Source: Gammaproteobacteria bacterium (GTDB lineage: Bacteria > Pseudomonadota > Gammaproteobacteria > SZUA-229). Taken from it: DNA of 62,517 bases. The notes under the pieces were generated by a model. The model made no database searches, was not told where the DNA came from, and saw only the letters and a program-made list of their open reading frames with translations. Below, in pieces: positions 50,498 to 58,022 of the stretch. How positions within the stretch are numbered: position 1 is the first letter of the stretch; each line of letters opens with the position of its first letter. The stretch spans positions 1 through 62,517 of the forward strand of contig JASBSR010000040.1 in the NCBI GenBank assembly GCA_030148865.1, in the 5' to 3' direction. Both the position numbers and the translations under genes were made by a program.

Positions 50498-50627
50498 AGT
50501 CCGCAAATGAACGCCAATATTTTTTGTTGCTGTCATTATGATTATAAAACCTGGTAGCAATAATGAACTGGCGATTCATGATAGTTGCCGAGTGTTTTGT
50601 TTTTACATTCGCGTTCATTAGCGGACT
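50498..50627. repeat. inverted repeat between the ATPase and VWA genes
   Basis: AGTCCGCAAATGAACGC (50498-50514) and GCGTTCATTAGCGGACT (50611-50627) are inverted copies with one mismatch in 17, about 97 bp apart. The arms are of the same general style as the inner arms of the CACAGAG-type elements (TCATCTG/GTTCATC). Confidence 0.8.
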
Positions 50628-50634
50628 TGATTTT

Positions 50635-51675
50635 TTAATACAACATAATATCGGCGATCTTGTCGGCCCAGGTAGCGAACTGGGGTATGGCGAAGATATC
50701 CTGCCCGATGGCGCGGTGCATGTCGGAGACCATCATCACGCCCATTTCGCGTTGCGGGAAACGCCCGGCGTAATCAAGGATGTGGCCGTGCACCTGTGCA
50801 GCGTTGCCGTTTTCTTTGGCGCGGATGGCGCGACCGACTAATGCGGTGGCAACGGCGTATTGCAGATCAATTTCTTTCGGGGCGTCGACCTCCTCACCGT
50901 TGATAATCGCGTCGAGATCGGGCATTTGATCGAGACTATCGACAAAGGCTTTTAATTCCACGCCGGCAGCTTTGCCGACACAGGCCTGCAGGGCACCGAG
51001 TAATAACTCGTGCTGATCGTCAAATTTTTGTAGCGCGCGCGAGGCAAATTCCCAGGAACGCGGTGAAGCGAACGCGACTGGATTGTGCGCGGGATCAAAA
51101 TCAAATAACAAATCCTGACGAAAACGTAAAAAACCGATGATACGTTCGTCGATTTGATGGGTGTAAGCCCAGGCTACCCAGTCATCAAGATTAATATCAA
51201 TTTCGTAATGTGAAAAACGATTCGCTAACGGTGCCGGCATGCTGTAAGTCACGCCGCGATCACCCTGTCGGTTACCGGCAGCGATAATTGCCCAGCCAGC
51301 GGGAACTTCGTATTCACCGAGTTTACGATCGAGAATTAACTGATAGGCTGCCGCCGAGACACTCGGCGGTGCTGAAGTAATTTCATCTAAAAATAAAATG
51401 CCTTCGGTGCCATGACGATCTGCATTCGGTAACATCGCCGGTGCCGCCCACTCAACACCACTGTCAGCACGAAACGGTATGCCGCGCAAATCACTGGGCT
51501 CCATCTGCGATAAACGAATATCAATTAATTTAACGCCATGACGCTCGGCCACCTGGGCGACGATCTGAGATTTACCGACACCCGGCGGACCCCACAACAT
51601 CACCGGCGTGTGCTGGCCGGTGCTGGCGCTGGCGTATTCTTTTTCGATGACTGTTAATAGATGGGCTGGACGCAT
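50635..51675 (-). CDS. MoxR-like AAA+ ATPase
   Basis: 346 aa. Walker A GPPGVGKSQIV (about residue 31), Walker B GILFLDEITSAPP, sensor 1 AAGNRQGDRG, arginine finger region PAPLANRFSHYEI, and a C-terminal lid. This is the MoxR/AAA_5 class that works with VWA proteins to remodel or metallate targets. First of the closely set trio ATPase-VWA-DsrS-like on the minus strand; the Sel1 gene lies upstream across a repeat. Confidence 0.9.
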   Translation of the reverse strand: MRPAHLLTVIEKEYASASTGQHTPVMLWGPPGVGKSQIVAQVAERHGVKLIDIRLSQMEPSDLRGIPFRADSGVEWAAPAMLPNADRHGTEGILFLDEITSAPPSVSAAAYQLILDRKLGEYEVPAGWAIIAAGNRQGDRGVTYSMPAPLANRFSHYEIDINLDDWVAWAYTHQIDERIIGFLRFRQDLLFDFDPAHNPVAFASPRSWEFASRALQKFDDQHELLLGALQACVGKAAGVELKAFVDSLDQMPDLDAIINGEEVDAPKEIDLQYAVATALVGRAIRAKENGNAAQVHGHILDYAGRFPQREMGVMMVSDMHRAIGQDIFAIPQFATWADKIADIMLY

Positions 51676-51706
51676 TTTATTTTTCTCAATATAAAACTAT
51701 ATAAAC

Positions 51707-51810
51707 TTGCCGCAGAGGTCGCAGAGAAAATCGTTATGTTGTCATTCCGGCGAATGCCGGAATGACAAAAATGTTTTACATGATTCTGTTGCTGTGACCT
51801 CTGTGACCAA
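51707..51810. repeat. composite repeat: CACAGAG-type arms around a perfect family A hairpin
   Basis: Left arm TTGCCGCAGAGGTCGCAGAG, right arm CTGTGACCTCTGTGACCAA. The core 51741-51766 GTCATTCCGG CGAATG CCGGAATGAC is a perfect 10-bp stem. A compact textbook example of the nested structure. Confidence 0.85.
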
Positions 51811-51818
51811 AAATATTT

Positions 51819-52265
51819 TTAAAACCCGGCCAATTTGTACAGGCGCCTGGCTTCTTCCGGGTCTTTTTCGACAATCTTGCCTTCGTCGTAGAGCATGGCC
51901 AGAGTGGTGAGCGAACCCACCAGTCCCTGTTCGGCAGCGAGCTTGAACCATTTCACCGCTTCTTCGCCGTTCTGCTGTACGCATTCGCCTTCCATGTACA
52001 TAAAACCGAGACCATGTTGCGCCAGGGCGTGACCCTGTTCAGCGGCGGCGTGCATCAGGCTGGCGGCCTTTTCGGCGTTAGCGACAATACCAAGGCCGTT
52101 CTGCCACATAATGGCACAGCGATGCTGGGCTTCGGCTTCACCCTTTTCGGCCAATGGCGTAAGAAAGCGCAGCGCCTGAGCGAATTCTCTGGCTTCAAAG
52201 GCAGCAACACCGCTGGCAAAGGCCATATTTTCATCATCGATTTGTTTGGAATCCTGATCTGACAT
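51819..52265 (-). CDS. Sel1/TPR-repeat protein
   Basis: 148 aa, cytoplasmic. Sel1-like repeats of about 36 residues: AEAQHRCAIMWQNGLGI, ALAQHGLGFMYMEGECV and GSLTTLAMLYDEGKIV, each followed by the A-x-K/E-x-A-x-x-L helix. A scaffold for protein contacts. It is first in the minus-strand operon that continues to the AAA+ ATPase, VWA protein and DsrS-like protein. Confidence 0.85.
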   Translation of the reverse strand: MSDQDSKQIDDENMAFASGVAAFEAREFAQALRFLTPLAEKGEAEAQHRCAIMWQNGLGIVANAEKAASLMHAAAEQGHALAQHGLGFMYMEGECVQQNGEEAVKWFKLAAEQGLVGSLTTLAMLYDEGKIVEKDPEEARRLYKLAGF

Positions 52266-52402
52266 TATAGACCTCTGCTGGCGTAGACAAAGTCTAGCAG
52301 TTTAACATGGGCCGTAGACAGTGACCCCCTGCGAATGGCCGATATGACCTGGACTATCGCTTTCAGCGCGGGATTACCCCCCGAAAGGGATATAAGCCGG
52401 GA

Positions 52403-52431
52403 TTCAACGCGCCGGCTGATTACGGTATAAT
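52403..52431 (+). promoter_or_regulatory. probable sigma-70 promoter of the 65-aa gene
   Basis: TTCAAC (52403-52408), a 17-bp spacer, then a perfect TATAAT (52426-52431). Start of transcription would be near 52438, giving a leader of about 95 nt before the ATG at 52534. The -35 is a weak match; the -10 and spacing are ideal. Confidence 0.55.
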
Positions 52432-52533
52432 TTGCCCCCACTGACCGGTTCGGGTCTGTTCGCGTACCGGGACGAATTTTCCACTATCGCCGTGACTGGC
52501 CGATAGCTAAGCTATTAAACCGAGGATACAACG

Positions 52534-52731
52534 ATGAACCAAGAGTACTATAAAGCTGTTACCACGATGGAAAAAGCCGGTGTTGACCCTGAATACGTTC
52601 TGGGCTGGGAAGGCGGTTACGTGTTGAACCCACCTCGCGAAGAACAGCGTTCAACTGAAGCCTATGAAGCTGGCTACGAAGATGGCAAAGCCCGCAATGC
52701 TGACAACTTCAGCGGCTGGGTTAAAAAATAA
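52534..52731 (+). CDS. 65-aa acidic small protein, probably conserved in sulfur oxidisers
   Basis: 65 aa (MNQEYYKAVTTMEKAGVDPE ... SGWVKK), soluble, rich in Tyr/Glu/Gly, with YEAGYEDGKARNADNF. CGAGGA lies 9 nt before the ATG. It has its own promoter and a strong terminator, the picture of an abundant single-gene transcript. I have an impression of similar proteins in purple sulfur bacteria and relatives, but know no function. Confidence 0.75.
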   Translation: MNQEYYKAVTTMEKAGVDPEYVLGWEGGYVLNPPREEQRSTEAYEAGYEDGKARNADNFSGWVKK

Positions 52732-52752
52732 GCCCACTGCCTTAGCAGCATC

Positions 52753-52784
52753 AAAAAGACCGGCTATAAGCCGGTCTTTTTTTG
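52753..52784 (+). terminator. rho-independent terminator after the 65-aa gene
   Basis: AAAGACCGGC (52755-52764), loop TATAA, GCCGGTCTTT (52770-52779), then a run of seven or more T. A perfect 10-bp stem with a proper U-tract, so among the strongest in the window. Confidence 0.93.
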
Positions 52785-52825
52785 TCTGTGATCCAGCAGT
52801 GAAATCTAGTACCGAAATCCCGCTT

Positions 52826-53383
52826 TTAAACCAGACTTTTCAGCACCCGGTTGATCACTTTCATGGCATCCGGGATTTCAATGTCCATGACCTGATCCGG
52901 GATCCATTTATTGTCCTTTTCGCCCATGACATCGCGCACGTGCTCGCCAACACGGCGGCGCAGCTGGAAACCGGGGTTGTCACCATCGTAGCTAAAGCCG
53001 GCATATTCGCTCATACGCGCATTCAGCAACTCAATGAAGGCGCCTTTGTAGTCGGCGTTCTCACCTTCGGCGGCATCGAGGCGGTTGTCTTTCATGGTTT
53101 TAGCCAGATTCAGCGCCAGCGCGGTAATCAGCTCACGGCGCTTGTCCTCGCTGTATTCGTTTTTCAGCAATAAACGATCGACCACGTGGACAAAAAATGA
53201 CACCAGTTCGGCGATGACATCAAGGCGCTGATGATGAGTGTCGGTCTGAAACCCCTCATTTTCCATGTGCAGCACATTGGCGCCAGCGACCCGCCACAGA
53301 TTAAAGCCCACGGCGCTGCCGATATCGTCGGCGGTGCGCTCGCGATCCTTATTATTCCACTTACTTTTAACGCGTATTTTCAC
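52826..53383 (-). CDS. protein of unknown function
   Basis: 185 aa from a GTG at 53383 (VKIRVKSKWNNKDRERTADD); no closer ATG exists and the upstream extension is hydrophobic without reason. Soluble, helical, acidic; text such as GFNLWRVAGANVLHMENEG and RRELITALALNLAKTMKDN. It is divergent from the 53485 gene, with starts about 100 bp apart. I recognise no family. Confidence 0.65.
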   Translation of the reverse strand: MKIRVKSKWNNKDRERTADDIGSAVGFNLWRVAGANVLHMENEGFQTDTHHQRLDVIAELVSFFVHVVDRLLLKNEYSEDKRRELITALALNLAKTMKDNRLDAAEGENADYKGAFIELLNARMSEYAGFSYDGDNPGFQLRRRVGEHVRDVMGEKDNKWIPDQVMDIEIPDAMKVINRVLKSLV

Positions 53384-53484
53384 TTGGAAACACCATACAA
53401 AACAAAGGTGTAAGACATTGAGGTGGATAGTATACTGTTTCTTACTGGTTATCACCGTGGAAATTAGAGGTCTATTTCTACCGC

Positions 53485-54525
53485 ATGTCCATAAACAGTC
53501 AACAACTCAGCACTAGTGTACAGCGCAACTGCCATATTTCGGATGCGCGCTTCGCCGGCAATTACACGCTGTGTGTGTACTTACTAAAAATGCGCGAGTT
53601 TTACCGCTGGGAAAAAGCACAACGGTTCAGCGAGGCACTCTCCACCGACGCCATCGGCGACTGGCTGACCGAGCGCGAACAACTGTGGGAATCGCTGGAA
53701 GAAACTGACTATGCCGAGATTGAAACCGCAGGTGAATGTTTTGATCCGTTTAACACCAGCGCAATTAATCAAAAACTAATACCGCAGGGTTTGGTCTACA
53801 GCGGCGGCATCGGCCAGAAATCAAAACCGCATTTTTTTCTCGGTGCACTGGAGCGTTGCGAAAAACATAATGGTTACGAAATTATTATTTCCGGCAAGGA
53901 ATACGCCCGCGATTTAACCTCGCCACCGGCAATGAGCCAGGGCAACACGATTTTTATTCGCCGCGAATCGTTCAAACGCATGATCTGGGAAAAAACCGAA
54001 GAATGGCGCTGGAACCAGCCACAAAATGCCATGGCCAGCGCAATGGCCTGTTATGAGTTTGATAAAGATATTGAAAACGCGCTCAGTCACATGACCGATA
54101 ACGAACTCGAATCTGCCGTGCTGCACGAAATTGGCGAGATCAAAGCCGGGGAAGATTTATCCGGCTGGCACGAGATGCTGCAGGACATCAGTTTTAGTCA
54201 GGCCGAGATCATGGCGCGTGCGGTGCGCGATCATCTTGCCGATGCCATCAGCACCCTGCCTGCATTACTCGGTAATCAACAGGATGCATCGATTCACTTT
54301 TATTTCGCCAACCTCACTAACATGCGAAAACATATTATGCCTTCATTACAAAATGCCTATAAACACTGGCGCGAAAGCGGCAGCAACGCGCAACTACTAG
54401 ATCTGGTGTCGCAAAGCCACGAACACTGGCGCAAGATTGCACAACAAATGCTGGCACTGCACACACAACACGGCAAGCAATGCCAGCTGCCTATCGAAAA
54501 TCTGATTAAAGAAAATCATCTATGA
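53485..54525 (+). CDS. conserved-looking protein of unknown function, coupled to a 2OG oxygenase
   Basis: 346 aa, soluble. N-terminal text ARFAGNYTLCVYLLKMREFYRWEKAQRF, then WLTEREQLWESLE and a helical C-terminus (MRKHIMPSLQNAYKHWRE). It reminds me of the uncharacterised family named after Sfum_1244, but I hold that loosely. Its stop overlaps the start of the next gene as ATGA, so it is translated together with the prolyl-hydroxylase-like oxygenase and may be its substrate or partner. Confidence 0.7.
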   Translation: MSINSQQLSTSVQRNCHISDARFAGNYTLCVYLLKMREFYRWEKAQRFSEALSTDAIGDWLTEREQLWESLEETDYAEIETAGECFDPFNTSAINQKLIPQGLVYSGGIGQKSKPHFFLGALERCEKHNGYEIIISGKEYARDLTSPPAMSQGNTIFIRRESFKRMIWEKTEEWRWNQPQNAMASAMACYEFDKDIENALSHMTDNELESAVLHEIGEIKAGEDLSGWHEMLQDISFSQAEIMARAVRDHLADAISTLPALLGNQQDASIHFYFANLTNMRKHIMPSLQNAYKHWRESGSNAQLLDLVSQSHEHWRKIAQQMLALHTQHGKQCQLPIENLIKENHL

Positions 54526-55130
54526 ATAAACCACAGGCCGAACGCAGCACTCTGCAAACTTTCGCAGAAGCGAAACCCAATAGCTTTGTTTTTGAAAAAT
54601 ATGGCGCCCTGCCACTGGACGTCTGCGCCGAAATGATTCGTCGTTTTGAAACCAGAAAAGATGAACAATACGAGGGCCGCATTGGCCAGCTCGCTGACAA
54701 AGATCGCAGCATTAAGCGCTCCACCGACCTGGTCACCAGCGGCAAGGAACACTGGAAAGATCTCGATGGCGAACTGTTTCGTTCACTCAGCAGCGCGATC
54801 CGCGAGTTCCGCGAAAGCTTCCCCTACTTTAAAGGCCCGTTTAAAGATATGGGCTATGCGATACAACGCACTGACCCGGGCGAGTATTATCACTGGCACA
54901 TCGACGGCGGCAGCCACGAGTTTAGCCAGCGCCAGTTAGTCGCAGTCTGGTATCTAAATGATGTCCCCGGCCCCGGTGGTGAAACCGAGTTTTTGTATCA
55001 GGATATAAAAGTAAAACCCGAAGCCGGCAAACTGGTATTGTTTCCACCCTTCTGGACCCACGAACATCGCGGTGTGGAATTACAGCAGGGCGTGAAATAT
55101 ATTGCGACCACCTGGGTGGTGTTTGCCTGA
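54522..55130 (+). CDS. 2-oxoglutarate/Fe(II) oxygenase, prolyl 4-hydroxylase type
   Basis: 202 aa. HWHIDGGSHEFSQRQLVAVW gives the H-x-D iron ligands, followed by WYLNDVPGPGGETEFLYQD, a distal His in PFWTHEHRG, and the C-terminal strand YIATTWVVFA. The iron ligands are complete; the 2OG-binding basic residue is less obvious (the Arg of HEHRG or the Lys of GVKYI are candidates). ATGA overlap with the preceding gene. Substrate unknown. Confidence 0.85.
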   Translation: MNKPQAERSTLQTFAEAKPNSFVFEKYGALPLDVCAEMIRRFETRKDEQYEGRIGQLADKDRSIKRSTDLVTSGKEHWKDLDGELFRSLSSAIREFRESFPYFKGPFKDMGYAIQRTDPGEYYHWHIDGGSHEFSQRQLVAVWYLNDVPGPGGETEFLYQDIKVKPEAGKLVLFPPFWTHEHRGVELQQGVKYIATTWVVFA

Positions 55131-55135
55131 AAGAA

Positions 55136-55294
55136 TTTGCCACAAAGATCGGTATGTTAAATTATCTAATGTTGTCATTCCGGCGGATGCCGGTATCCAG
55201 TGACTTTACTTTTGACTTTAAAGCTCTGGATCCCGGTATTCACCGGGATGACGTCTTGAATAACACAACCGCATTTCTCTGTGCCTCTGCGGTT
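55136..55294. repeat. composite repeat: CACAGAG-type arms around a long family A element
   Basis: Left arm TTTGCCACAAAGATC, right arm CTCTGTGCCTCTGCGGTT. Core 55174-55252: GTCATTCCGG ... CCGGTATCCAG ... CTGGATCCCGG ... CCGGGATGAC. It occupies the whole gap between the oxygenase and the GNAT gene. Confidence 0.8.
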
Positions 55295-55316
55295 CATCTT
55301 CTTAGAGATCACAACA

Positions 55317-55754
55317 TTGACTGTTACCATTAAGCCACCTGAGACACCAGAAGAGTTTGCGCAGTACTATAATTTGCGCTGGCGTATTTTGCGGGCGCCG
55401 TGGGATCAGCCCGAAGGTTCTGAAAAAGACGAACTCGAAGATCACTGTTATCATCTCATGGCCTGCGATGACAGCCAGCGTGTGATTGGCGTCGGCCGGG
55501 TACAGTTTAATAATATCGACGAGGCACAGATTCGTTATATGGCGGTCGAACCGGCGTGCGCCAGTACTGGTATCGGTAGAAAAATTGTCAGCGAACTCGA
55601 AGCTATTACCCTGGACAACGATCACGACATGATTGTGCTCGATGCGCGCGAACCCGCGGTCGGTTTTTATGAAAAACTGGGCTACGAGGTGAAAGAAAAA
55701 ACTTATTTATTATTCGACTGTATTCAGCATTATCGGATGCAAAAAATTCTTTAG
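55317..55754 (+). CDS. GNAT family N-acetyltransferase
   Basis: 145 aa. An earlier GTG lies inside the repeat, so the TTG at 55317 (LTVTIKPPETPEEF) with AGAGATC upstream is preferred. GNAT motif A is ACASTGIGRKIVSELE preceded by the strand IRYMAVEP; the end has VGFYEKLGYEV, the usual beta6-alpha4 text. Resembles ElaA/PhnO-like small acyltransferases. Convergent with, and 4 bp overlapping, the 55751-56110 gene. Confidence 0.82.
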   Translation: MTVTIKPPETPEEFAQYYNLRWRILRAPWDQPEGSEKDELEDHCYHLMACDDSQRVIGVGRVQFNNIDEAQIRYMAVEPACASTGIGRKIVSELEAITLDNDHDMIVLDAREPAVGFYEKLGYEVKEKTYLLFDCIQHYRMQKIL

Positions 55755-56110
55755 TTGAAAATCGGCCCCAACGGACGATTACTCTCCTGTTCCAGGATCA
55801 GTACGGTTTCATTCATGTCACCAGTCATATCAATTTCGATACCCTTGATGCCGGGCAGAGTTTTGAGAATATAGGCCACAACCAGCATCAGCAGTTTTTC
55901 GTTTTCAGTTTCAATCGCGGTGAGTATGCGATCACCGGCAATCTGGCAGCGCTGCTCGGGCGTGGGGTTTTGCACCCAGTCGCGGCTCATCTGCCAGCCC
56001 TGATCCATATCCGCGTTCATCTTGTCGAAAAAGTCCTGCGCCTCGACCAGCAGGGTGTCGGGTACCTCAAAGGCATGGGCGCGACCATCGACGATGATGT
56101 TTAACTTCAT
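55751..56110 (-). CDS. 119-aa protein of unknown function
   Basis: 119 aa, acidic, begins with a beta strand pair (MKLNIIVDGRAHAFEVP), then helices (EAQDFFDKMNADMDQGWQMS; ILTAIETENEKLLMLVVAYIL) and a final strand (ETVLILEQE). No motif recognised. The start is divergent from the PKHD hydroxylase gene 56 bp away, so the two may share regulation. Confidence 0.7.
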   Translation of the reverse strand: MKLNIIVDGRAHAFEVPDTLLVEAQDFFDKMNADMDQGWQMSRDWVQNPTPEQRCQIAGDRILTAIETENEKLLMLVVAYILKTLPGIKGIEIDMTGDMNETVLILEQESNRPLGPIFN

Positions 56111-56166
56111 GGGCTTTATCCTGTTAATATATTTCGCACTATTATACCTGTTTGGAACACATCGTC

Positions 56167-56841
56167 ATGCTGATCACTATTCCTGAAGTCCTTAATGCTG
56201 AAGAACTGAGCGTGGTTGCCGATCTGCTGACGAAAGCAACATTCGTTGACGGTAAACTCAGCGCCGGTCAGGAAGCCACCCGAGTGAAACATAACGAGGA
56301 ACTCAGCGGCCAGGATCAGCTGATCACACCGCTGAATAACCTGGTGATGGGCAAACTGGTGCAGCACCCGACCTATCTCGCTGCTGCGCTACCGCTGAAA
56401 ATTGCTGCGCCCTATTACGCACGTTATAGCAAAGGCATGAGTTACGGCAACCATGTCGATGATCCAGTGATGGGGCCGCCGGGACAACGCTATCGTTCGG
56501 ATTGCTCGATCACAGTTTTTCTCAACCGTCCTGACGACTACGATGGCGGCGAGTTGATGATACAAACTTCATTCGGCGAACAAAAAGTAAAACTCAAGGC
56601 CGGCGATGCCGTGCTCTACCCTTCCTCAAGTACGCATCGCGTTGCCGAAGTCACCCGCGGTGAACGCCTGGTCGCCGTCACCTGGCTGCAGAGCAGCGTA
56701 CGCGAGCCCTCACAGCGCGAACTACTATATAGCATGTATCAGGCGCGCGAATTACTATTACGCAATGCTAAAGGCGGCACAGAAACCGAGCTGGTGAGTA
56801 ATGCTTATGTGAATCTAGTGCGCATGTGGAGTGATGTTTAG
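56167..56841 (+). CDS. PKHD-type Fe(II)/2-oxoglutarate hydroxylase (PiuC/YbiX family)
   Basis: 224 aa from the ATG at 56167; a TTG 15 bp upstream opens the frame but has no ribosome-binding site. MLITIPEVLNAEELSVVADLL is the standard N-terminus. Iron ligands are in YGNHVDDPVM and SSTHRVAEVT, and Arg in GERLVAVTW would bind 2OG. The helical C-terminus (RELLYSMYQARELLLR) is also family-typical. PiuC/YbiX genes often accompany TonB iron receptors; none is here. Confidence 0.9.
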   Translation: MLITIPEVLNAEELSVVADLLTKATFVDGKLSAGQEATRVKHNEELSGQDQLITPLNNLVMGKLVQHPTYLAAALPLKIAAPYYARYSKGMSYGNHVDDPVMGPPGQRYRSDCSITVFLNRPDDYDGGELMIQTSFGEQKVKLKAGDAVLYPSSSTHRVAEVTRGERLVAVTWLQSSVREPSQRELLYSMYQARELLLRNAKGGTETELVSNAYVNLVRMWSDV

Positions 56842-56859
56842 GCTCAAACGATAAAAGAT

Positions 56860-57186
56860 TTGCCACAGAGGTCACAGAGGGTAAGCACTAAAAACTAAAT
56901 TCGTCCACAGACGAACACAGATAGTGATGGCACCTAGTTAATAAAATTTTTTGTGTCTCCTGTCATTCCCGCATGCTTCTGACGGGAATCCAGTTTTATA
57001 TTCGCGTGATGCCCGCCAAAAACGCGCGGCAATGACGCTGGATTTTAGTGCTGTGCGCTTAAGTAAGTGCCATTAACACAGATAGAACTTGTATTAATAA
57101 ACGCCGAAATCAAGATCTGTGTTCATCTGCACCCATCTGTGGATACAGTTTTTGATTTAATTATCCTCTGTGACCTCTGTGACAAG
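56860..57186. repeat. CACAGAG-type nested inverted repeat interrupted by a family A element
   Basis: Outer arms TTGCCACAGAGGTCACAGAG / CCTCTGTGACCTCTGTGACAAG; inner arms AACTAAATTCGTCCACAGAC / ATCTGTGGATACAGTTTTTG, nearly identical to the copy at 49041-49206. Inside is a long family A element (56962-57036) with extra flanking sequence containing TGGCAC/GTGCCA and GTTAAT/ATTAAC inverted pairs. The whole gap 56842-57257 is repeat plus a terminator; no gene. Confidence 0.85.
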
Positions 57187-57207
57187 TTTTTTCGGATTTA
57201 CAGGCAT

Positions 57208-57236
57208 AAAAAAGCCACGCATTGCGTGGCTTTTTT
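57208..57236. terminator. bidirectional rho-independent terminator closing the dsr-divergent operon
   Basis: AAAAAAGCCACGCA T TGCGTGGCTTTTTT: 8-bp GC-rich stem (57214-57221 / 57223-57230) with A- and T-runs on the two sides, so it works in both directions. It ends the minus-strand operon 22 bp after the 67-aa gene and also blocks reading from the PKHD hydroxylase. Confidence 0.93.
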
Positions 57237-57257
57237 GCTTAAGACTAAAAACCCGTC

Positions 57258-57461
57258 TTAACGATGCGAACCGGCTTCGCCGTGGGCGATATCAACCACG
57301 GCTTTTGCCAGATCCGCATATTTATCGCGGTAGCCAGCGAGCTCGTGGCCGGCGTCTGGGGCAAAGTAATCTTTAGCATCAACGCCGTGCTTGTGTTCGT
57401 ATTCCATGAATTTTTTCTGCATTGCGATCATTTCTTTGATCTTTGCTGCTTTGTCGCTCAT
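57258..57461 (-). CDS. 67-aa small protein of the dsr-divergent operon
   Basis: 67 aa, soluble, helical, His/Lys/Asp-rich (KAAKIKEMIAMQKKFMEYE; DYFAPDAGHELAGYRDKYAD; ends HGEAGSHR). AGGTGA lies 6 nt before the ATG. Last gene before the strong terminator, 128 bp behind the DsrC/RspA-like gene. I believe homologues occur in other sulfur-oxidising gammaproteobacteria; function unknown. Confidence 0.75.
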   Translation of the reverse strand: MSDKAAKIKEMIAMQKKFMEYEHKHGVDAKDYFAPDAGHELAGYRDKYADLAKAVVDIAHGEAGSHR

Positions 57462-57589
57462 ATTCAGTCACCTGTGTTTGAGTGGTCGCCGGTTATTGGC
57501 AACCAGTCTTAAAAATTCTGAGTAGCAGTCTACCTGGCCGACCTGGCTACCCATATACCCCAATGGGGATGCGATGGTTCCGACGGGCC

Positions 57590-57910
57590 TTAGTAGCCGC
57601 CTTTACGCGTACTCTGTGGGCAGCCGCCAATTTTCAGGCCCTGCTTGGATGGCATCAGCGGGAACATATCGTACATCAGCTTGGAGGTCACTTTCTCACC
57701 CCAGCGCTTGCCCATTTCTTTCATGATAGTGCGCTCATTGGGCTCGTTACCCGCCAGGGTCTCTTCGCGTACGTATCTGACGATTTCCCAGTGTCTTTCG
57801 GTGGGCTCGATGCCTTCTTCTTTGAAGATTTCAGCCGCGATTTCTTCGTTCCAGTCACTCGCGTTAACCAGATAGCCGTTTTCTGTTCTTTCAACTGAAT
57901 CAAGTGCCAT
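57590..57910 (-). CDS. DsrC/TusE family protein lacking both redox cysteines (RspA-like)
   Basis: 106 aa with the DsrC fold text: NASDWNEEIAAEIFKEEGIE, TERHWEIVRYVREE, IMKEMGKRWG and YDMFPLMPSKQG. In true DsrC the tail reads K-Q-A-C-K-I-A-G-L-P-K-P-T-G-C-V. Here it is K-Q-G-L-K-I-G-G-C-P-Q-S-T-R-K-G-G-Y, so CysB is Leu, CysA is gone and one new Cys appears at the Leu of GLP. It cannot form the DsrC trisulfide in the known way. DsrC paralogues without the cysteines (RspA group) are thought to be regulatory. Confidence 0.85.
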   Translation of the reverse strand: MALDSVERTENGYLVNASDWNEEIAAEIFKEEGIEPTERHWEIVRYVREETLAGNEPNERTIMKEMGKRWGEKVTSKLMYDMFPLMPSKQGLKIGGCPQSTRKGGY

Positions 57911-58022
57911 AATTCTTACCCTTTAATCTGTATAAAAGCATAGCTAAAAATATGAGCGCGAATATTAATGCAGATTAATGCAGTTTTCCAGCCTTCCACC
58001 CCAAAGGATATATACACGGCCC

